From Desulfonatronum sp. SC1 (GTDB lineage: Bacteria > Desulfobacterota > Desulfovibrionia > Desulfovibrionales > Desulfonatronaceae), in assembly GCF_003046795.1 (NCBI RefSeq), contig NZ_PZKN01000030.1, positions 1-53,134 on the forward strand: a DNA stretch of 53,134 nucleotides, in the 5' to 3' direction. The position numbers and the translations under genes were made by a program. Positions 32,321 through 41,940 of this stretch are shown piece by piece; the first letter of the stretch is position 1, and every line of letters begins with the position of its first letter. The notes beneath the pieces were generated by a model. The model saw nothing but the letters and a program-made list of their open reading frames with translations, ran no database searches and had not been told where the DNA came from.

Positions 32321-32776
32321 GAACATCTCCTTTTGCCCTGAACGTGGTCATCCCCCAGGACAGATTTGTACTCGATCCTCGGGTGCTATCCGGATCGGTA
32401 TCGAAATCGAAATCGTGATCGAAATCGTGATCGAAATCGTGATCGAAATCGTGATCGAAATCGTGATCGAAATCGTGATCGAAATCGTGATCGAAATCGT
32501 GATCGAAATCGATTTCTGATAACTTTCCGATTTCAATAGCGATTTCGATTTCAACTGATGCCGGCCCACCCTGGGGACACGCCCTGAACACTCAATCGTC
32601 TACTATACTGGGATTTCTGAAGTTTCACAGAGAACAAAATTGCCCTGGATCATACCCCGGCCTGATTGCTTTCCCGGTGGTTGCTCGCTAGGTTGACTCC
32701 GGACCGTCCCATGAGGCTCAGTCCTTGATCCGCCTTCAGGCAGCCGCTTTCCAGGCTTCGCGGAGACCAACCTCTC
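32321..32776. other. 456-bp divergent spacer with tandem repeat
   Basis: No gene: reading frames here only translate the repeat into low-complexity peptides. It contains the 12-bp array (32408-32511), flanked by GGATCGGTATCGAAATCG on the left and CCGATTTCAATAGCGATTTCG on the right, which are inverted relatives. The remaining 200 bases before the ExbB-type gene show no clear promoter. Confidence 0.6.
32408..32511. repeat. 12-bp tandem repeat (CGAAATCGTGAT), about 8.7 copies
   Basis: Eight identical consecutive copies of CGAAATCGTGAT starting at 32408, plus a partial ninth. Each junction creates a GATC site, giving a GATC every 12 bases. Copies are perfect, so the array is recent or homogenised and its number may vary between isolates. 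It lies between divergent genes and so could affect either promoter. Confidence 0.95.
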
Positions 32777-33478
32777 ATGCCCGACATCGCCTACCTGCAC
32801 ATCTTCCTTCGCGCATCCTGGATCATCCAGGGCGTGTATCTTCTGCTGGGAACAATGTCCGTGATCTGCTGGGGGCTGGTCTTCGCCAAGCTGATCCAAT
32901 TTCGCCGCTTGTCCAAAACCGTGACCGAAGACACGGAGACATTGCGGGAGGCCAGGGAGCTTCAGGCCGCCTTTCTCAACCTCTCCCCGGGCTCCATCAC
33001 CCAGACGTTGGCCCAGGCCGGACACGACGAGTACCTGGAACTCCAGGGGCTAGGCCTGCCTCAGGGCGAACGCGCCCAGATCGTCCTGGAGAGCTTGCGG
33101 CATACGCTCCGGGATGAAGTCCGCCGACAGGCCGACGCCGGTTTTCGCCCCCTGACCTTTCTGGGCGTCTGCGCCAATGCCGCGCCCCTGATGGGCCTGT
33201 TCGGCACGGTCTGGGGCATCTTCCATTCCTTTCAGGGCTTCAGCGAACTCAGCCGGGCCGCCAATTTGATGATCGTAGGCCAGGGGCTGGGCGAAGCCCT
33301 GGGAACCACTATCGTCGGTCTGCTGGTGGCCATTCCGGCGACCCTGTTCTACAACTACTTCCTCAGCCGCCTCGGCGCATTGGAACGCAACCTCGCCCAC
33401 TTCGCCCAACTCTTCCTGAAGCTCGTCAAGCACGACCTGCACCGGCAACGGACTCCGGAGCCGGATCATTCGCGCTGA
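32777..33478 (+). CDS. MotA/TolQ/ExbB-type proton channel protein
   Basis: A 233-aa inner-membrane protein. One helix near the N-terminus (about 17-36, IQGVYLLLGTMSVICWGLVF) is followed by a cytoplasmic region, then two helices in the ExbB/TolQ core: PLTFLGVCANAAPLMGLFGT, VWGIFHSFQGF, and EALGTTIVGLLVAIPATLFY. Such proteins form a proton channel with an ExbD/TolR partner to energise outer-membrane work. No partner gene is adjacent, so it may pair with a product encoded elsewhere. It ends 13 bases inside the convergent thioesterase gene. Confidence 0.9.
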   Translation: MPDIAYLHIFLRASWIIQGVYLLLGTMSVICWGLVFAKLIQFRRLSKTVTEDTETLREARELQAAFLNLSPGSITQTLAQAGHDEYLELQGLGLPQGERAQIVLESLRHTLRDEVRRQADAGFRPLTFLGVCANAAPLMGLFGTVWGIFHSFQGFSELSRAANLMIVGQGLGEALGTTIVGLLVAIPATLFYNYFLSRLGALERNLAHFAQLFLKLVKHDLHRQRTPEPDHSR

Positions 33479-33882
33479 AAACGCGCCTTGATAACGTCCT
33501 CCACCTCTTTGGGGATTTCCGGCTTGCCCTGTTGGTTCAGGGCCGTGGCGGTGATCTTTGCCTTGAGCACGAGCTTTTGGTCCGGAAGGCGGTGGATGTC
33601 CTGGTAAAAAACCATCCGCAGCCGGGACTCCTTGATCAGGCTCAGGCCGACGACAAAGGAATCCCCGCTGGTCAGGGCGCTCTTGTAGTCGATTTCCGCC
33701 CGGACCACGACGAAATAGACCCCCATCATGGTATATTGCTTGAAATCAATGCCCACTGACTTCATGCATTCATGGCGGGCATGTTCGAGATAATTTTGAT
33801 AAATGGCGTTGTTCACGATCCCTTGCATGTCGCATTCATAGTCCCGAACGGACATTTCCAGAGTGAAGTCATGGTTTTTCAT
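33466..33882 (-). CDS. Acyl-CoA thioesterase (hotdog fold)
   Basis: A 138-aa protein of the 4HBT/YbgC type. The N-terminal signature VRDYECDMQGIVNNAIYQ then YLEHARHE carries the expected active-site Asp. Core strands VVRAEIDYKSAL and FVVGLSLIKESRLRMVFYQ follow. It hydrolyses acyl-CoA or acyl-ACP thioesters; chain length cannot be told. The gene is solitary and overlaps the 3' end of the convergent ExbB-type gene by 13 bases. Confidence 0.9.
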   Translation of the reverse strand: MKNHDFTLEMSVRDYECDMQGIVNNAIYQNYLEHARHECMKSVGIDFKQYTMMGVYFVVVRAEIDYKSALTSGDSFVVGLSLIKESRLRMVFYQDIHRLPDQKLVLKAKITATALNQQGKPEIPKEVEDVIKARFQRE

Positions 33883-33984
33883 GAAAATTCCTTTTCAAGC
33901 AGGATGCTTTGTCAGAGGTCAGCGTGAAAGGGTCGGCCTGTTTTTTTATTACCGTAATGGGATATCCGAGCGATTACATCGACG

Positions 33985-35097
33985 TCAAACGATTCCCGCC
34001 CGGTTTTTGCTCGACAGCCGCCGCTCCATCCGCCCCACCAGCATCGCCAAGACAAGATAAATCAATGTCCAGCAGGTCAGACCGGGTAAAACCCATACTG
34101 TGTTTCCGAGTTGAAGCAGGAACAAACCGGATAGCCCGGCGGCCAGCATCACGGCGTACTCCGCCAGCACGGTTTTGCGGTGTCCCCAACCCAATTGGAC
34201 CAGGCGTTGGTAATAATGGCTGCGATGGGCTTGCCAGACCTTTTCTCCGGCCAGCAGACGCCGCAGCAAGGTCACGGTGGCGTCCACGATGAACGGGGAA
34301 AAGACCAAGACCCCGGCCCAGAACGGAAACATCCCCCGGCCGTCGGCCCAGAGAATCAGCGCTCCGGCCCAAAATCCCAGGGAGGAGGCCCCGGTGTCGC
34401 CCATGAATATCCTGGCCGGAGGGTAATTGAAGACGAGAAACCCCAGGCAAGCCAGGGCCGTGCTCCAGCAAACCAGGGCGTAACCGGACTCGCCGGCCAG
34501 CAAGCCGAACAGACCCAGAAAGCCGAACCCGATCAGCCCCATGCCCCCGGCAAAACCGTCCATGCCGTCCATGAAATTGTAGAGATTAGTCATCCAGACC
34601 ATGAAGAGGCCGGAAAAAAGAACCCCCAGGCTCATCGGCCAAGCCCAAACCCAAACGCCCAGGTCCAGGGCTCGCGGCGCCAAGCCTCCAGCCAGAAGAA
34701 CGAACGCGGCCGCGACGTGCACGGCAAACCGGGGAACCACTCCAACGCCTTTGCGGTCGTCGACAAAGGAAACCATGGCCACCAGCAATGCCCCGCCCAC
34801 CAACCAAAGCAGTTCCGGAAACGCTCCGCGGATCAGCATCTCCGTCTCCCACTCGCCGGATGCTCCAAGGGCAAGGACGTCCATGGCCAAGGCGACGATC
34901 ATGCCGACGGCCAGACCGGCCAGGATGGCCAACCCTCCGGTCCGCGGCACGGGGGTATGGTGCAGGGAACGCTCGTTGGGATGGTCCAGGATGCGCAACC
35001 GAGCCCTGCCGGATGTCAGGTAAGCGGTCAGGACCGCGCTGGAGAAGAGCGCCGCGAATACGGGCGCGAGGAAAGACAAGCCGGGGCCAAAGCTCAT
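33985..35097 (-). CDS. Polyprenyl-phosphate glycosyl-1-phosphate transferase (MraY/WecA family)
   Basis: A 370-aa integral membrane enzyme with about ten helices. Family motifs: LHHTPVPRTGGLAILAG, FVDDRKGVGVVPRFAVH (first Asp pair), NLYNFMDGMDGFAGG (second metal site), NYPPARIFMGDTGASSLGF. It transfers a sugar-1-phosphate from a UDP-sugar to undecaprenyl phosphate, starting a surface polysaccharide or O-antigen. It follows the epimerase gene by 29 bases, the common WbpL-type pair in which the epimerase makes the UDP-sugar used. Likely initiates O-antigen on N-acetylated 6-deoxysugars (inference). Confidence 0.93.
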   Translation of the reverse strand: MSFGPGLSFLAPVFAALFSSAVLTAYLTSGRARLRILDHPNERSLHHTPVPRTGGLAILAGLAVGMIVALAMDVLALGASGEWETEMLIRGAFPELLWLVGGALLVAMVSFVDDRKGVGVVPRFAVHVAAAFVLLAGGLAPRALDLGVWVWAWPMSLGVLFSGLFMVWMTNLYNFMDGMDGFAGGMGLIGFGFLGLFGLLAGESGYALVCWSTALACLGFLVFNYPPARIFMGDTGASSLGFWAGALILWADGRGMFPFWAGVLVFSPFIVDATVTLLRRLLAGEKVWQAHRSHYYQRLVQLGWGHRKTVLAEYAVMLAAGLSGLFLLQLGNTVWVLPGLTCWTLIYLVLAMLVGRMERRLSSKNRAGIV

Positions 35098-35126
35098 TTC
35101 AGAGTCAACTTTGCGTCAACGTTGCG

Positions 35127-36110
35127 TCAAGCCGCTTTCGCGGCCATATACCAACGGGCCATATCCAGCAGGCCGTCTTCAAGGCTTTTGGTCGGGGCCC
35201 AGCCCAGTTCGCGCCGGATTTTTCCCGCGTCCACCTCCAGGGAACCGGTCAGTCGCCGGAATTCGGATTGTCGCCCGGCGAACTTGGCCGCCACCTCCAT
35301 CCAGGCCACGGGCACGGAGAACAGCTTGGCCTTGCGGTCCATGCCCTCAGCCAGGATCTGGACCAAATCACGAGACGAAATCGTTTCCGCGTCCGCCAGG
35401 AGATAGGTTCCAGTCGTCGAATGAGCGACGCACAGACTCAGCGCGGAGCAGAGATTCTCCAAACCGAGCATGCTTCGCTTGTTCCGGACCGCGCCCAGGG
35501 GCAAGGTCCGGCCCTGACGGATGCCGTCCATCAGCCGCAACAGGTTGCCCTTGACCCCGGGGCCGTGCACCAGGGGCGGACGAAGAATCGTCACTTCCAG
35601 GCCGGTGGCGGCGGATGCCTCGGCCAGAACCTGTTCGGCCTCCCATTTGGTGATCCCGTAGGGATCCTCGGGTCCGGGCGGATCGTCCTCGGTAAAGGGG
35701 CGACCATGGGTCTGCTCCCCGTTGACCTTGATCGAGCTGACAAAGACCACCCGCCCCACCCCGCTCTTCACGGCTTGGCGAGTCATATTCTCCGTGCCGT
35801 CCAGATTCACCACCCGATAGGCGCTCAGAGCCTTGGCCTTGTCCTGAATCCTGTGCGCCCGCCCGGCCAGATGCACCACGACCTGGACCCCGGTCAAGGC
35901 ATCGGACCAGTCCGTTTCCCCGTCAATATCGCCAACCTCGACGACGTCCTCGTCGCTCACGCCTTCCGACTTCAAAGGCAAGGCGTCGTCCAAAACGCTT
36001 CGTGTGCGCACGGCGGCGCGGACCGCATGACCCTGATCACGCAAAGCAGAACACAGCGCCCGCCCCACGAAACCGTTCGCCCCGGTGACCAATATCCGTT
36101 TCTCCGACAT
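35127..36110 (-). CDS. NAD-dependent sugar epimerase/dehydratase
   Basis: A 327-aa extended SDR enzyme acting on a nucleotide sugar. NAD-binding loop RILVTGANGFVGRALC at the N-terminus, VVHLAGRAHRI, the catalytic YGITKWEAEQ (Tyr and Lys), and a sugar-binding LRPPLVHGPGVKGN. It resembles UDP-glucose 4-epimerase-like enzymes (WbpV/FnlB relatives) encoded next to WbpL-type transferases. The start at 36110 is a plain ATG with weak ribosome site GGAGCAATC. It is cotranscribed with the downstream glycosyl-1-phosphate transferase. Confidence 0.92.
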   Translation of the reverse strand: MSEKRILVTGANGFVGRALCSALRDQGHAVRAAVRTRSVLDDALPLKSEGVSDEDVVEVGDIDGETDWSDALTGVQVVVHLAGRAHRIQDKAKALSAYRVVNLDGTENMTRQAVKSGVGRVVFVSSIKVNGEQTHGRPFTEDDPPGPEDPYGITKWEAEQVLAEASAATGLEVTILRPPLVHGPGVKGNLLRLMDGIRQGRTLPLGAVRNKRSMLGLENLCSALSLCVAHSTTGTYLLADAETISSRDLVQILAEGMDRKAKLFSVPVAWMEVAAKFAGRQSEFRRLTGSLEVDAGKIRRELGWAPTKSLEDGLLDMARWYMAAKAA

Positions 36111-36326
36111 GATTGCTCCAATCCGTCAGGTGTGTGCGCTTTGCGCTAAAATCGGCAAACAAAACACGAACCCTGAACCGCCACATCTTCATGAGTTCTC
36201 CGGGTCCGTGAACAGCCAAAATTATTACCCGTTCAAGCCGACATTGCAAACCGTCTCCCCCAAGCCGCCGACAGCTGCACGGCGTCCGTGGACGATCAAA
36301 ATATTGGATGTTGGAGTGGTTAAACG

Positions 36327-36360
36327 AAAAAAGCCCGTCACGACAATCCGCGACGGGCTT
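36327..36360 (-). terminator. Intrinsic terminator after rpsT
   Basis: On the minus strand the stem AAGCCCGTCGCG / CGTGACGGGCTT with a short loop is followed by TTTT, 28 bases past the rpsT stop. It is a standard rho-independent terminator. Confidence 0.88.
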
Positions 36361-36388
36361 AAATTGGTAAAAAAAACGAAAAGAAGGA

Positions 36389-36655
36389 TCAGTCTTTCAA
36401 CTTATTAACAGCCAGGGTCAGTCGGGACACCTTTCGGGCCGCGCACCCCCAGTGAATAACTTTTTTTCCCGCGGCCTTGTCCAGAACGGTGGTGGCCTGC
36501 GTCAATTGGGCCTGGGCTTGTTCCAAATCCTTTTGCTCCACGGCCTGACGGACCGCCTTCACGGCATTCTTGATCCGGGTCTTGGTCGCCTTATTGCGGG
36601 CCTGAGCCTTCAGGCTCTGACGGTGCCGCTTGAGTGCCGATGCATGATTAGCCAA
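36389..36655 (-). CDS. rpsT: 30S ribosomal protein S20
   Basis: An 88-aa basic, helical small-subunit protein. [20 protein letters not shown] at the N-terminus and the C-terminal [16 protein letters not shown] are diagnostic. The segment [12 protein letters not shown] differs slightly from the usual KGVIHKNTAARK. The ATG has TGAGGAGGAAAG upstream. Monocistronic, with a terminator just after it. Confidence 0.97.
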   Translation of the reverse strand: MANHASALKRHRQSLKAQARNKATKTRIKNAVKAVRQAVEQKDLEQAQAQLTQATTVLDKAAGKKVIHWGCAARKVSRLTLAVNKLKD

Positions 36656-36746
36656 TGTCTTTCCTCCTCAAGGATGTAGAATCGATAAAATTTGAATATG
36701 GGCGGCACGTTGTGCCTTTCGAATTGTCTCACATGGCAAAAAAAGA

Positions 36747-36776
36747 TTCCTACGCAAAAGAGCGTCAAGTTGTCAA
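36747..36776 (-). promoter_or_regulatory. Possible sigma-70 promoter of rpsT
   Basis: On the minus strand TTGACA (36776-36771), an 18-base spacer and TAGGAA (36752-36747) lie about 90 bases before the rpsT start. The -35 is perfect and the -10 is weak. Confidence 0.35.
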
Positions 36777-36809
36777 GGAATTATCTTCACGGGTCAGTGT
36801 TTTTTGTCG

Positions 36810-38912
36810 CTAAACCTGCAAGGCCGGAAAGTCGGCAAGCGCGTCGAACCGGTCCACTAGGGACTTGAGTAAGTTCAGACGATTATTCCGCAATTCCGTC
36901 TCCGGACACATGACCATGACATGGTCGAACAGGTCGTCCACATATGGTTTGATTTCCAGAAGCAGGGCCAGCATATCCGCGTACCGATCCTGGGCCGCCA
37001 TTTCCTCCCAGCGTGGAACGATGGCCCGCCAGGCCCCGGCCAGAGCCTTCTCTTGAGATTCAGTGAGCAACGCATCGTCGCAGACGCCGCTGAGGCTTGG
37101 ACCGTCCGCGCTGTCCACGGCCTGCTTGCGGATGATGTTCGCGGCCCGCTTGAAGGTCTGCACCGAGGCCGTAAACTCCGGCTCCTTGCTGAAGCGCAAC
37201 AATGCCTCGACCCTGGCCCGCAGGGCCCAGACATCCGCGAACCCGGCCCCAACCGCTGCGTCCACGATCCGAGTGGGATAGCCCTGACCTTGGAAATAGG
37301 CTTTCAGGCGCTGGCCAAAAAAGTCCAGCAGCTTGGCCCGGCTCACCTCGGGCTCGATTTTCCACGAAGTCGGCCCATAAGCCTCCTGGGCGTCCGCCAG
37401 CAGCTTCTCCAGATCCAGGCGCAGGCCGTGTTCCATGATGATCCGGCAGATCCCCAGGGCGGCCCGGCGCAGGGCGTAAGGATCATTGGCCCCGGTGGGG
37501 GTCATGTCCAGGCCGAAACATCCGGCCAGGGTGTCGGCTTTTTCCGCCATGGCCAGCAATGCTCCCAGACGAGTGGTCGGGACCGGGCTGTCCGGCCCGG
37601 CGGGCAGATAGTGCTCGGCAACGGCCTGGGCCACCTCCTCCGCCTCTCCCTGCAGACGGGCGTAGATCCCGCCCATGGTCCCTTGCAGTTCGGCGAACTC
37701 CTTGACCATCTCCGAGACCAGGTCCATTTTGGCCAAAAGTCCGGCCCTTGCGGCCCGTGCCCGGCTTTCGGGCAGGAACCTATCGGCCAGGACCCCGGTC
37801 AAACGCTCCAACCGCCGACACTTGTCGCCCATGCTGCCCAACGGCGCCAAAAAGACGACGCTCTCCAGCATGTTCAGCCACGTCGTGGAGGAAGCCCGGC
37901 AATCGACATGAAAAAAGAACCGGGCGTCTTCCAATCGAGCCCGAAGCACCCGCTCCCAGCCCTTGCGCACCAGATGCTCGTCCTTGGGCCGCAGGTTGAT
38001 CACGGTCAGAAAATTCGGCAGCAGGTTGCCGGATTCGTCCTCTACGCCGAAACTTTTCTGGTGCTGCTCCATGCTGGTCAGCAATACCTCGCGGGGCAGT
38101 TCCAGGAAAGAAGGATCAAACTCGGCCAGCACGGCCACCGGGTGCTCCACGAGCTGGATCACTTCCTCCAAAAGTCGATCTTTCCAGACGACCCGCGCCC
38201 CACTCAGGGCCGCCAAGTCGTCGCCTTGCGCAACAACGGTCTCCCGTCTAACGGCGCTCTCCAGAACGACGTGCCCCTGCTCCGCCAGGATCGAAAAAAA
38301 ATCCCCGGCCTCCCGGATATTCCAAGGGCCGCGACCCATGACCCGGTGCCCGTACGTCATGCGGTCCGCGACGACCCCGGCGAATCGAACGTCCACCACG
38401 TTCGCCCCGAGCAGGCAGAGAATCCAGCGCAGCGGACGACCAAACGCCGTATCCCCGTCGGCCCAGCGCATTTTCTTGGGAAAGCTCAGGCCGGCGATGA
38501 TTTCGGCCAACAGCCCGGGCAGGATGTCCGTGCTTCGACCGCCGCCCACCTGCTTGCGCACCGCGGCATAGGCCCCCTTGGGGGTGTCGTAGGCGAACAG
38601 TTGAGAGGGCTCCACTCCGTATCCCGCGGCAAACCCCAAGGCCGGCTTCAGAGGTTGGCCGTCCGGTCCAAAGGCGGCTTTCCAAGGCGGCCCGATGAAC
38701 AGTTCCTCCATCACCTGCTGGTGCTGATCCACGCTTGGACAGAAAACGGTCAGCCGTCTGGGTGTCGAAGCGGTCCGCACCGGAGCGGCCTGAATCCGAG
38801 CCGTCTCCAGGGCCTGACTCACCCCCTCGGCCAACTGACGCTCCAAAGGGGCCAGGAATCCGGCCGGCATTTCCTCGGTCCCCAATTCCAGAACAAACGG
38901 CGCGCCGGTCAT
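36810..38912 (-). CDS. glyS: Glycyl-tRNA synthetase beta chain
   Basis: A 700-aa subunit of the bacterial alpha2beta2 glycyl-tRNA synthetase, responsible for tRNA binding. Diagnostic segments: [64 protein letters not shown], and [16 protein letters not shown]; the C-terminal anticodon-binding region follows. ATG 38912 overlaps the glyQ stop (ATGA). The frame extends to 39122 but that leader lies inside glyQ and is not typical. Confidence 0.97.
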   Translation of the reverse strand: MTGAPFVLELGTEEMPAGFLAPLERQLAEGVSQALETARIQAAPVRTASTPRRLTVFCPSVDQHQQVMEELFIGPPWKAAFGPDGQPLKPALGFAAGYGVEPSQLFAYDTPKGAYAAVRKQVGGGRSTDILPGLLAEIIAGLSFPKKMRWADGDTAFGRPLRWILCLLGANVVDVRFAGVVADRMTYGHRVMGRGPWNIREAGDFFSILAEQGHVVLESAVRRETVVAQGDDLAALSGARVVWKDRLLEEVIQLVEHPVAVLAEFDPSFLELPREVLLTSMEQHQKSFGVEDESGNLLPNFLTVINLRPKDEHLVRKGWERVLRARLEDARFFFHVDCRASSTTWLNMLESVVFLAPLGSMGDKCRRLERLTGVLADRFLPESRARAARAGLLAKMDLVSEMVKEFAELQGTMGGIYARLQGEAEEVAQAVAEHYLPAGPDSPVPTTRLGALLAMAEKADTLAGCFGLDMTPTGANDPYALRRAALGICRIIMEHGLRLDLEKLLADAQEAYGPTSWKIEPEVSRAKLLDFFGQRLKAYFQGQGYPTRIVDAAVGAGFADVWALRARVEALLRFSKEPEFTASVQTFKRAANIIRKQAVDSADGPSLSGVCDDALLTESQEKALAGAWRAIVPRWEEMAAQDRYADMLALLLEIKPYVDDLFDHVMVMCPETELRNNRLNLLKSLVDRFDALADFPALQV

Positions 38913-39835
38913 GACGCACCTCTTAAAGCATCGGGCTGGGACTCTGGCCGCGAACCGGACTGGCCCGCCGGCGCAAGCATGGGCAGGCCCAGTTCTTCGC
39001 GCTGGGCCGCGTACAACCGAGCCACACGGGAAGCCAGTTTGCGCACTCGGGCGATATATCCGGTCCGTTCCGTAATGGAGATGGCGCCTCGCGCGTCCAA
39101 TAAGTTGAAGGTGTGCGAACACTTCAAGCAGTAGTCATAAGCCGGCCAGGGCAGCCCGGCCTCGCCCAAACGGGTGCTTTCCGCCTCGTACATTTCGAAA
39201 AGGCGGGCCAGCATATCCGCGTCCGCGGCCTCGAAATTGTACCGGGAGTGTTCCACCTCGCCTTGATGATGCACCTGACCGTAGGTGACGGTCTGATTCC
39301 ATTGCAAATCGTAGACCGATTCCTTTTCCTGGAGATACATGGCCAATCGTTCCAGACCATAGGTGATTTCCACGCTGACCGGCTTAAGGTCGATGCCCCC
39401 GACCTGCTGAAAATAGGTGAACTGGGTCACCTCCATGCCGTTGAGCCAGACTTCCCAACCCAGACCCCAGGCCCCCAACGTGGGAGACTCCCAGTCGTCC
39501 TCCACGAACCGGATGTCGTGTTCGTCGGCCCGGATGCCCAAGACGGCCAAGCTTTCCAGGTACATTTCCTGAATGCGGTTGGGGGACGGTTTCATGATAA
39601 CCTGAAATTGATAATAGTGCTGCAAGCGATTCGGATTCTCGCCGTACCGACCGTCAGTTGGCCTGCGGGAGGGCTCCACGTAGGCCACGTTCCAGGGTTC
39701 CGGCCCAATGACTCGCAAGAAGGTAGCCGGATTGAACGTCCCCGCCCCCATTTCAATGTCATAGGGCTGCTGCACCACGCACCCCCGTTGCCCCCAATAG
39801 GTTTGCAAGGCAAAAATGATGTCTTGAAAATACAT
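38909..39835 (-). CDS. glyQ: Glycyl-tRNA synthetase alpha chain
   Basis: A 308-aa catalytic subunit of bacterial glycyl-tRNA synthetase. [19 protein letters not shown] at the start, [38 protein letters not shown], and [20 protein letters not shown] are hallmark motifs. ATG 39835 matches family start; the frame extending to 40117 is rejected. It lies between recO and glyS on the same strand, a common arrangement in this order. Confidence 0.97.
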   Translation of the reverse strand: MYFQDIIFALQTYWGQRGCVVQQPYDIEMGAGTFNPATFLRVIGPEPWNVAYVEPSRRPTDGRYGENPNRLQHYYQFQVIMKPSPNRIQEMYLESLAVLGIRADEHDIRFVEDDWESPTLGAWGLGWEVWLNGMEVTQFTYFQQVGGIDLKPVSVEITYGLERLAMYLQEKESVYDLQWNQTVTYGQVHHQGEVEHSRYNFEAADADMLARLFEMYEAESTRLGEAGLPWPAYDYCLKCSHTFNLLDARGAISITERTGYIARVRKLASRVARLYAAQREELGLPMLAPAGQSGSRPESQPDALRGAS

Positions 39836-39903
39836 TGCGGTTCCTGGTTTGATAAAGTTATTGGAAGTCAAATCAATTGCCCTTCCACCTCTTGCCCCGG
39901 CTT

Positions 39904-40704
39904 TCACTCCGAGACGAACCGACCATTGCGCCAGCGCAGCCCGAGATGACGTCGCACGTACCCGTCCACCATCTGAAACAACTCCCCTCGCGTGGCCGGA
40001 GACATGGACAGGGCCGCCCACTGTCGAGGGCCGTTGGAAGACAGGTTGTTCAAGATAGAACGGGTCTCCGGCCCGATCCGGAGTTGGTGCCCACCAGTTG
40101 GAGGACAGTGGGCGCAATATATCCCACCGGTCTCCATTGCCAAGGTCATTCCAGGGTGATCAGCCATCCTTACGGCTTGTGGCTCGACCCGTTCTCCACA
40201 TTGCGGCTCGGCCATTGTCCGTCCGCATATCGAACACGTGCTCAACTCCGGAGCGTAGCCTTGGGTGAAACAGATCTTGGCCCGAAAAAGCTGGGCGAAT
40301 ACAGGAGGAACATCTTCGGCCTGATTCAGGACGTCCAAGGTTTCCAACAGCAGCCCATGTATCGCCGAGGCCTCATCAGAACTGATCCGCAAAGCCTGGA
40401 CGAATTGCAGGCAATTCGCCGCCAGTCCGGCCCGGCTCGCATCGTGACGCAACCGCGAAAATCCACGCAGCAGGGTCGCTTCCTCCAGTACATGGCGACC
40501 CTTGGCCGGAAAAAAACGCACCTTGAGCAGCACGCTGTTCAAGGCGTCCAGGCAGCCGCAAAAGCGGCGTCGACTCTTGGCGCCACCGAAGGCCATGGCC
40601 GTAACCATTCCGTGACTCGGAGAAAAAAAACGCACCCAGCAGTCGATCTCGCGAAACCTGCCGACTTTGAAAATCAGGCCTTCGCCGGTCCACTCCCGGT
40701 ACAC
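39904..40704 (-). CDS. recO: DNA repair protein RecO
   Basis: A 266-aa recombination mediator that helps load RecA at gaps. The N-terminal OB-fold region ([37 protein letters not shown]), a helical core, and a zinc module STCSICG ... IYCAHCPP are present, as in Gram-negative anaerobe RecO. It follows the RodZ-like gene by 39 bases and precedes glyQ by 68 bases. Confidence 0.92.
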   Translation of the reverse strand: MYREWTGEGLIFKVGRFREIDCWVRFFSPSHGMVTAMAFGGAKSRRRFCGCLDALNSVLLKVRFFPAKGRHVLEEATLLRGFSRLRHDASRAGLAANCLQFVQALRISSDEASAIHGLLLETLDVLNQAEDVPPVFAQLFRAKICFTQGYAPELSTCSICGRTMAEPQCGERVEPQAVRMADHPGMTLAMETGGIYCAHCPPTGGHQLRIGPETRSILNNLSSNGPRQWAALSMSPATRGELFQMVDGYVRRHLGLRWRNGRFVSE

Positions 40705-40743
40705 GACGCACCTTTATTAAGAGGAAGCCACGTGTGATACTTG

Positions 40744-41835
40744 TCAGGGAAAACGCAAGGACATGACTTCACCGGAGCGAGCCGAGAAGGGCCACGGATT
40801 GCCGTCCATATACAGAACCACTCCTCCGGCATTGCCCAAGCGGACTTCCAGGGTGTTTTCAAACGTGATCACGAAGCGTTCCCCGGGCCGTAAAAATGCT
40901 TCCCGAGGGCGAGCGCCGTCGGCTTGGGCGGAGAGCCAACAATTTTCCGTGGCCCGAATTTCCAGTGTCTTCTCGACTCCCGCCGGAGCAAGCGCGGGTT
41001 CTTGAGCAACCCGAGCCTCCTCGGGACGTCGCGCTTGGCCTGGAGCTTCGGTTTGACCCGTTTCGGCAACGGATTCGGGTGCGGGAGCCGGGTCTGGCGT
41101 TGAGGGGGATTCCGGGGTCGTTGCCGGGGGAGTTTCTCGGGGAGCCTCCGCGACGGGCGGAGTTCGAGGCCCGGTTTCTGGAACAGGACGATCCTGAACC
41201 GTGTCTACTATCGCCTGGGACTCCAACTCCGGCAAGCCGGCGTCTTCCGGGGTCTCGCTAATTGGTTCCTCGGCCAAGGAAGGAAAAGCCAGGGACCCAG
41301 GTTCTGTTCCAATCCCGAGATCGCCTTCTCTCACAAAAGGCTCACCGTGAGGCGCGGGGCCCAGGAACCGCTCCGAACCGGGACGACCTGTGGTCACGGA
41401 TGAAGCGTCTTGCGAGGCGTCAGTGGAAAATATTCCGAAAATATCACCCTTGAAAAACCAGACTCCGGACCCGATGAGCACCAGAAGCAGCAGAACTCCA
41501 ACGAAAATACCGACAAACCGTGGCCAGCCCTCCCGCACGGCCGGCAGTTTCTCGGCATCGGCCAAAACCAAATCATCATAATCCGACTCGTCCTTGGAAA
41601 CATAGATCTGGGCCAGGGTATTGCCCATCTTATCTGCGTCCATTCCCAAAAACCGAGCGTAATTCTTGACGAATCCCTTGGCGTAGACCGGGTGCGGCAG
41701 GGCCTGTTCGTTTCCCTCTTCAATGGCCGTCAAGTTCATCCGACTGATCTTGGTCTTGTCCATCACGTCCGTGATTTCCAAGCCCTGCCGGAGACGCTCT
41801 TCTTTCAGCAGTCGACCGAATTCCTTCAGATCCAT
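40744..41835 (-). CDS. RodZ-like HTH membrane protein
   Basis: A 363-aa protein with an N-terminal Xre-type helix-turn-helix (MDLKEFGRLLKEERLRQGLE, ISRMNLTAIEEGNEQALPHP), one membrane helix (about 104-125, FVGIFVGVLLLLVLIGSGVW), a long Pro/Glu/Thr-rich linker of ~150 residues, and a C-terminal periplasmic DUF4115 domain (LEIRATENCWLSAQADG ... LRLGNAGGVVLYMDG-type). RodZ anchors MreB and keeps rod shape. ATG 41835 has GGAGA 6 bases upstream. The linker length is unusual and of low complexity. Confidence 0.9.
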   Translation of the reverse strand: MDLKEFGRLLKEERLRQGLEITDVMDKTKISRMNLTAIEEGNEQALPHPVYAKGFVKNYARFLGMDADKMGNTLAQIYVSKDESDYDDLVLADAEKLPAVREGWPRFVGIFVGVLLLLVLIGSGVWFFKGDIFGIFSTDASQDASSVTTGRPGSERFLGPAPHGEPFVREGDLGIGTEPGSLAFPSLAEEPISETPEDAGLPELESQAIVDTVQDRPVPETGPRTPPVAEAPRETPPATTPESPSTPDPAPAPESVAETGQTEAPGQARRPEEARVAQEPALAPAGVEKTLEIRATENCWLSAQADGARPREAFLRPGERFVITFENTLEVRLGNAGGVVLYMDGNPWPFSARSGEVMSLRFP

Positions 41836-41940
41836 AGTGTTCTCCAAAACAGCGTATCCGCTTTCAGTGCCTGGCCTTCACCGTGCCCCACCGAGGCATG
41901 AACGCGCCCGCGTCGGGAATAACCGCATTATTATGAATAG

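Noticed and set aside
32408-32511. CRISPR array
   Set aside because: The units are 12 bp with no spacers between them; it is a simple tandem repeat and there are no cas genes.
32313-32591. Small minus-strand frame of DFDHDFDH repeats as a metal-binding peptide
   Set aside because: It is just the translation of the 12-bp repeat, with no ribosome site or stable sequence outside the array.
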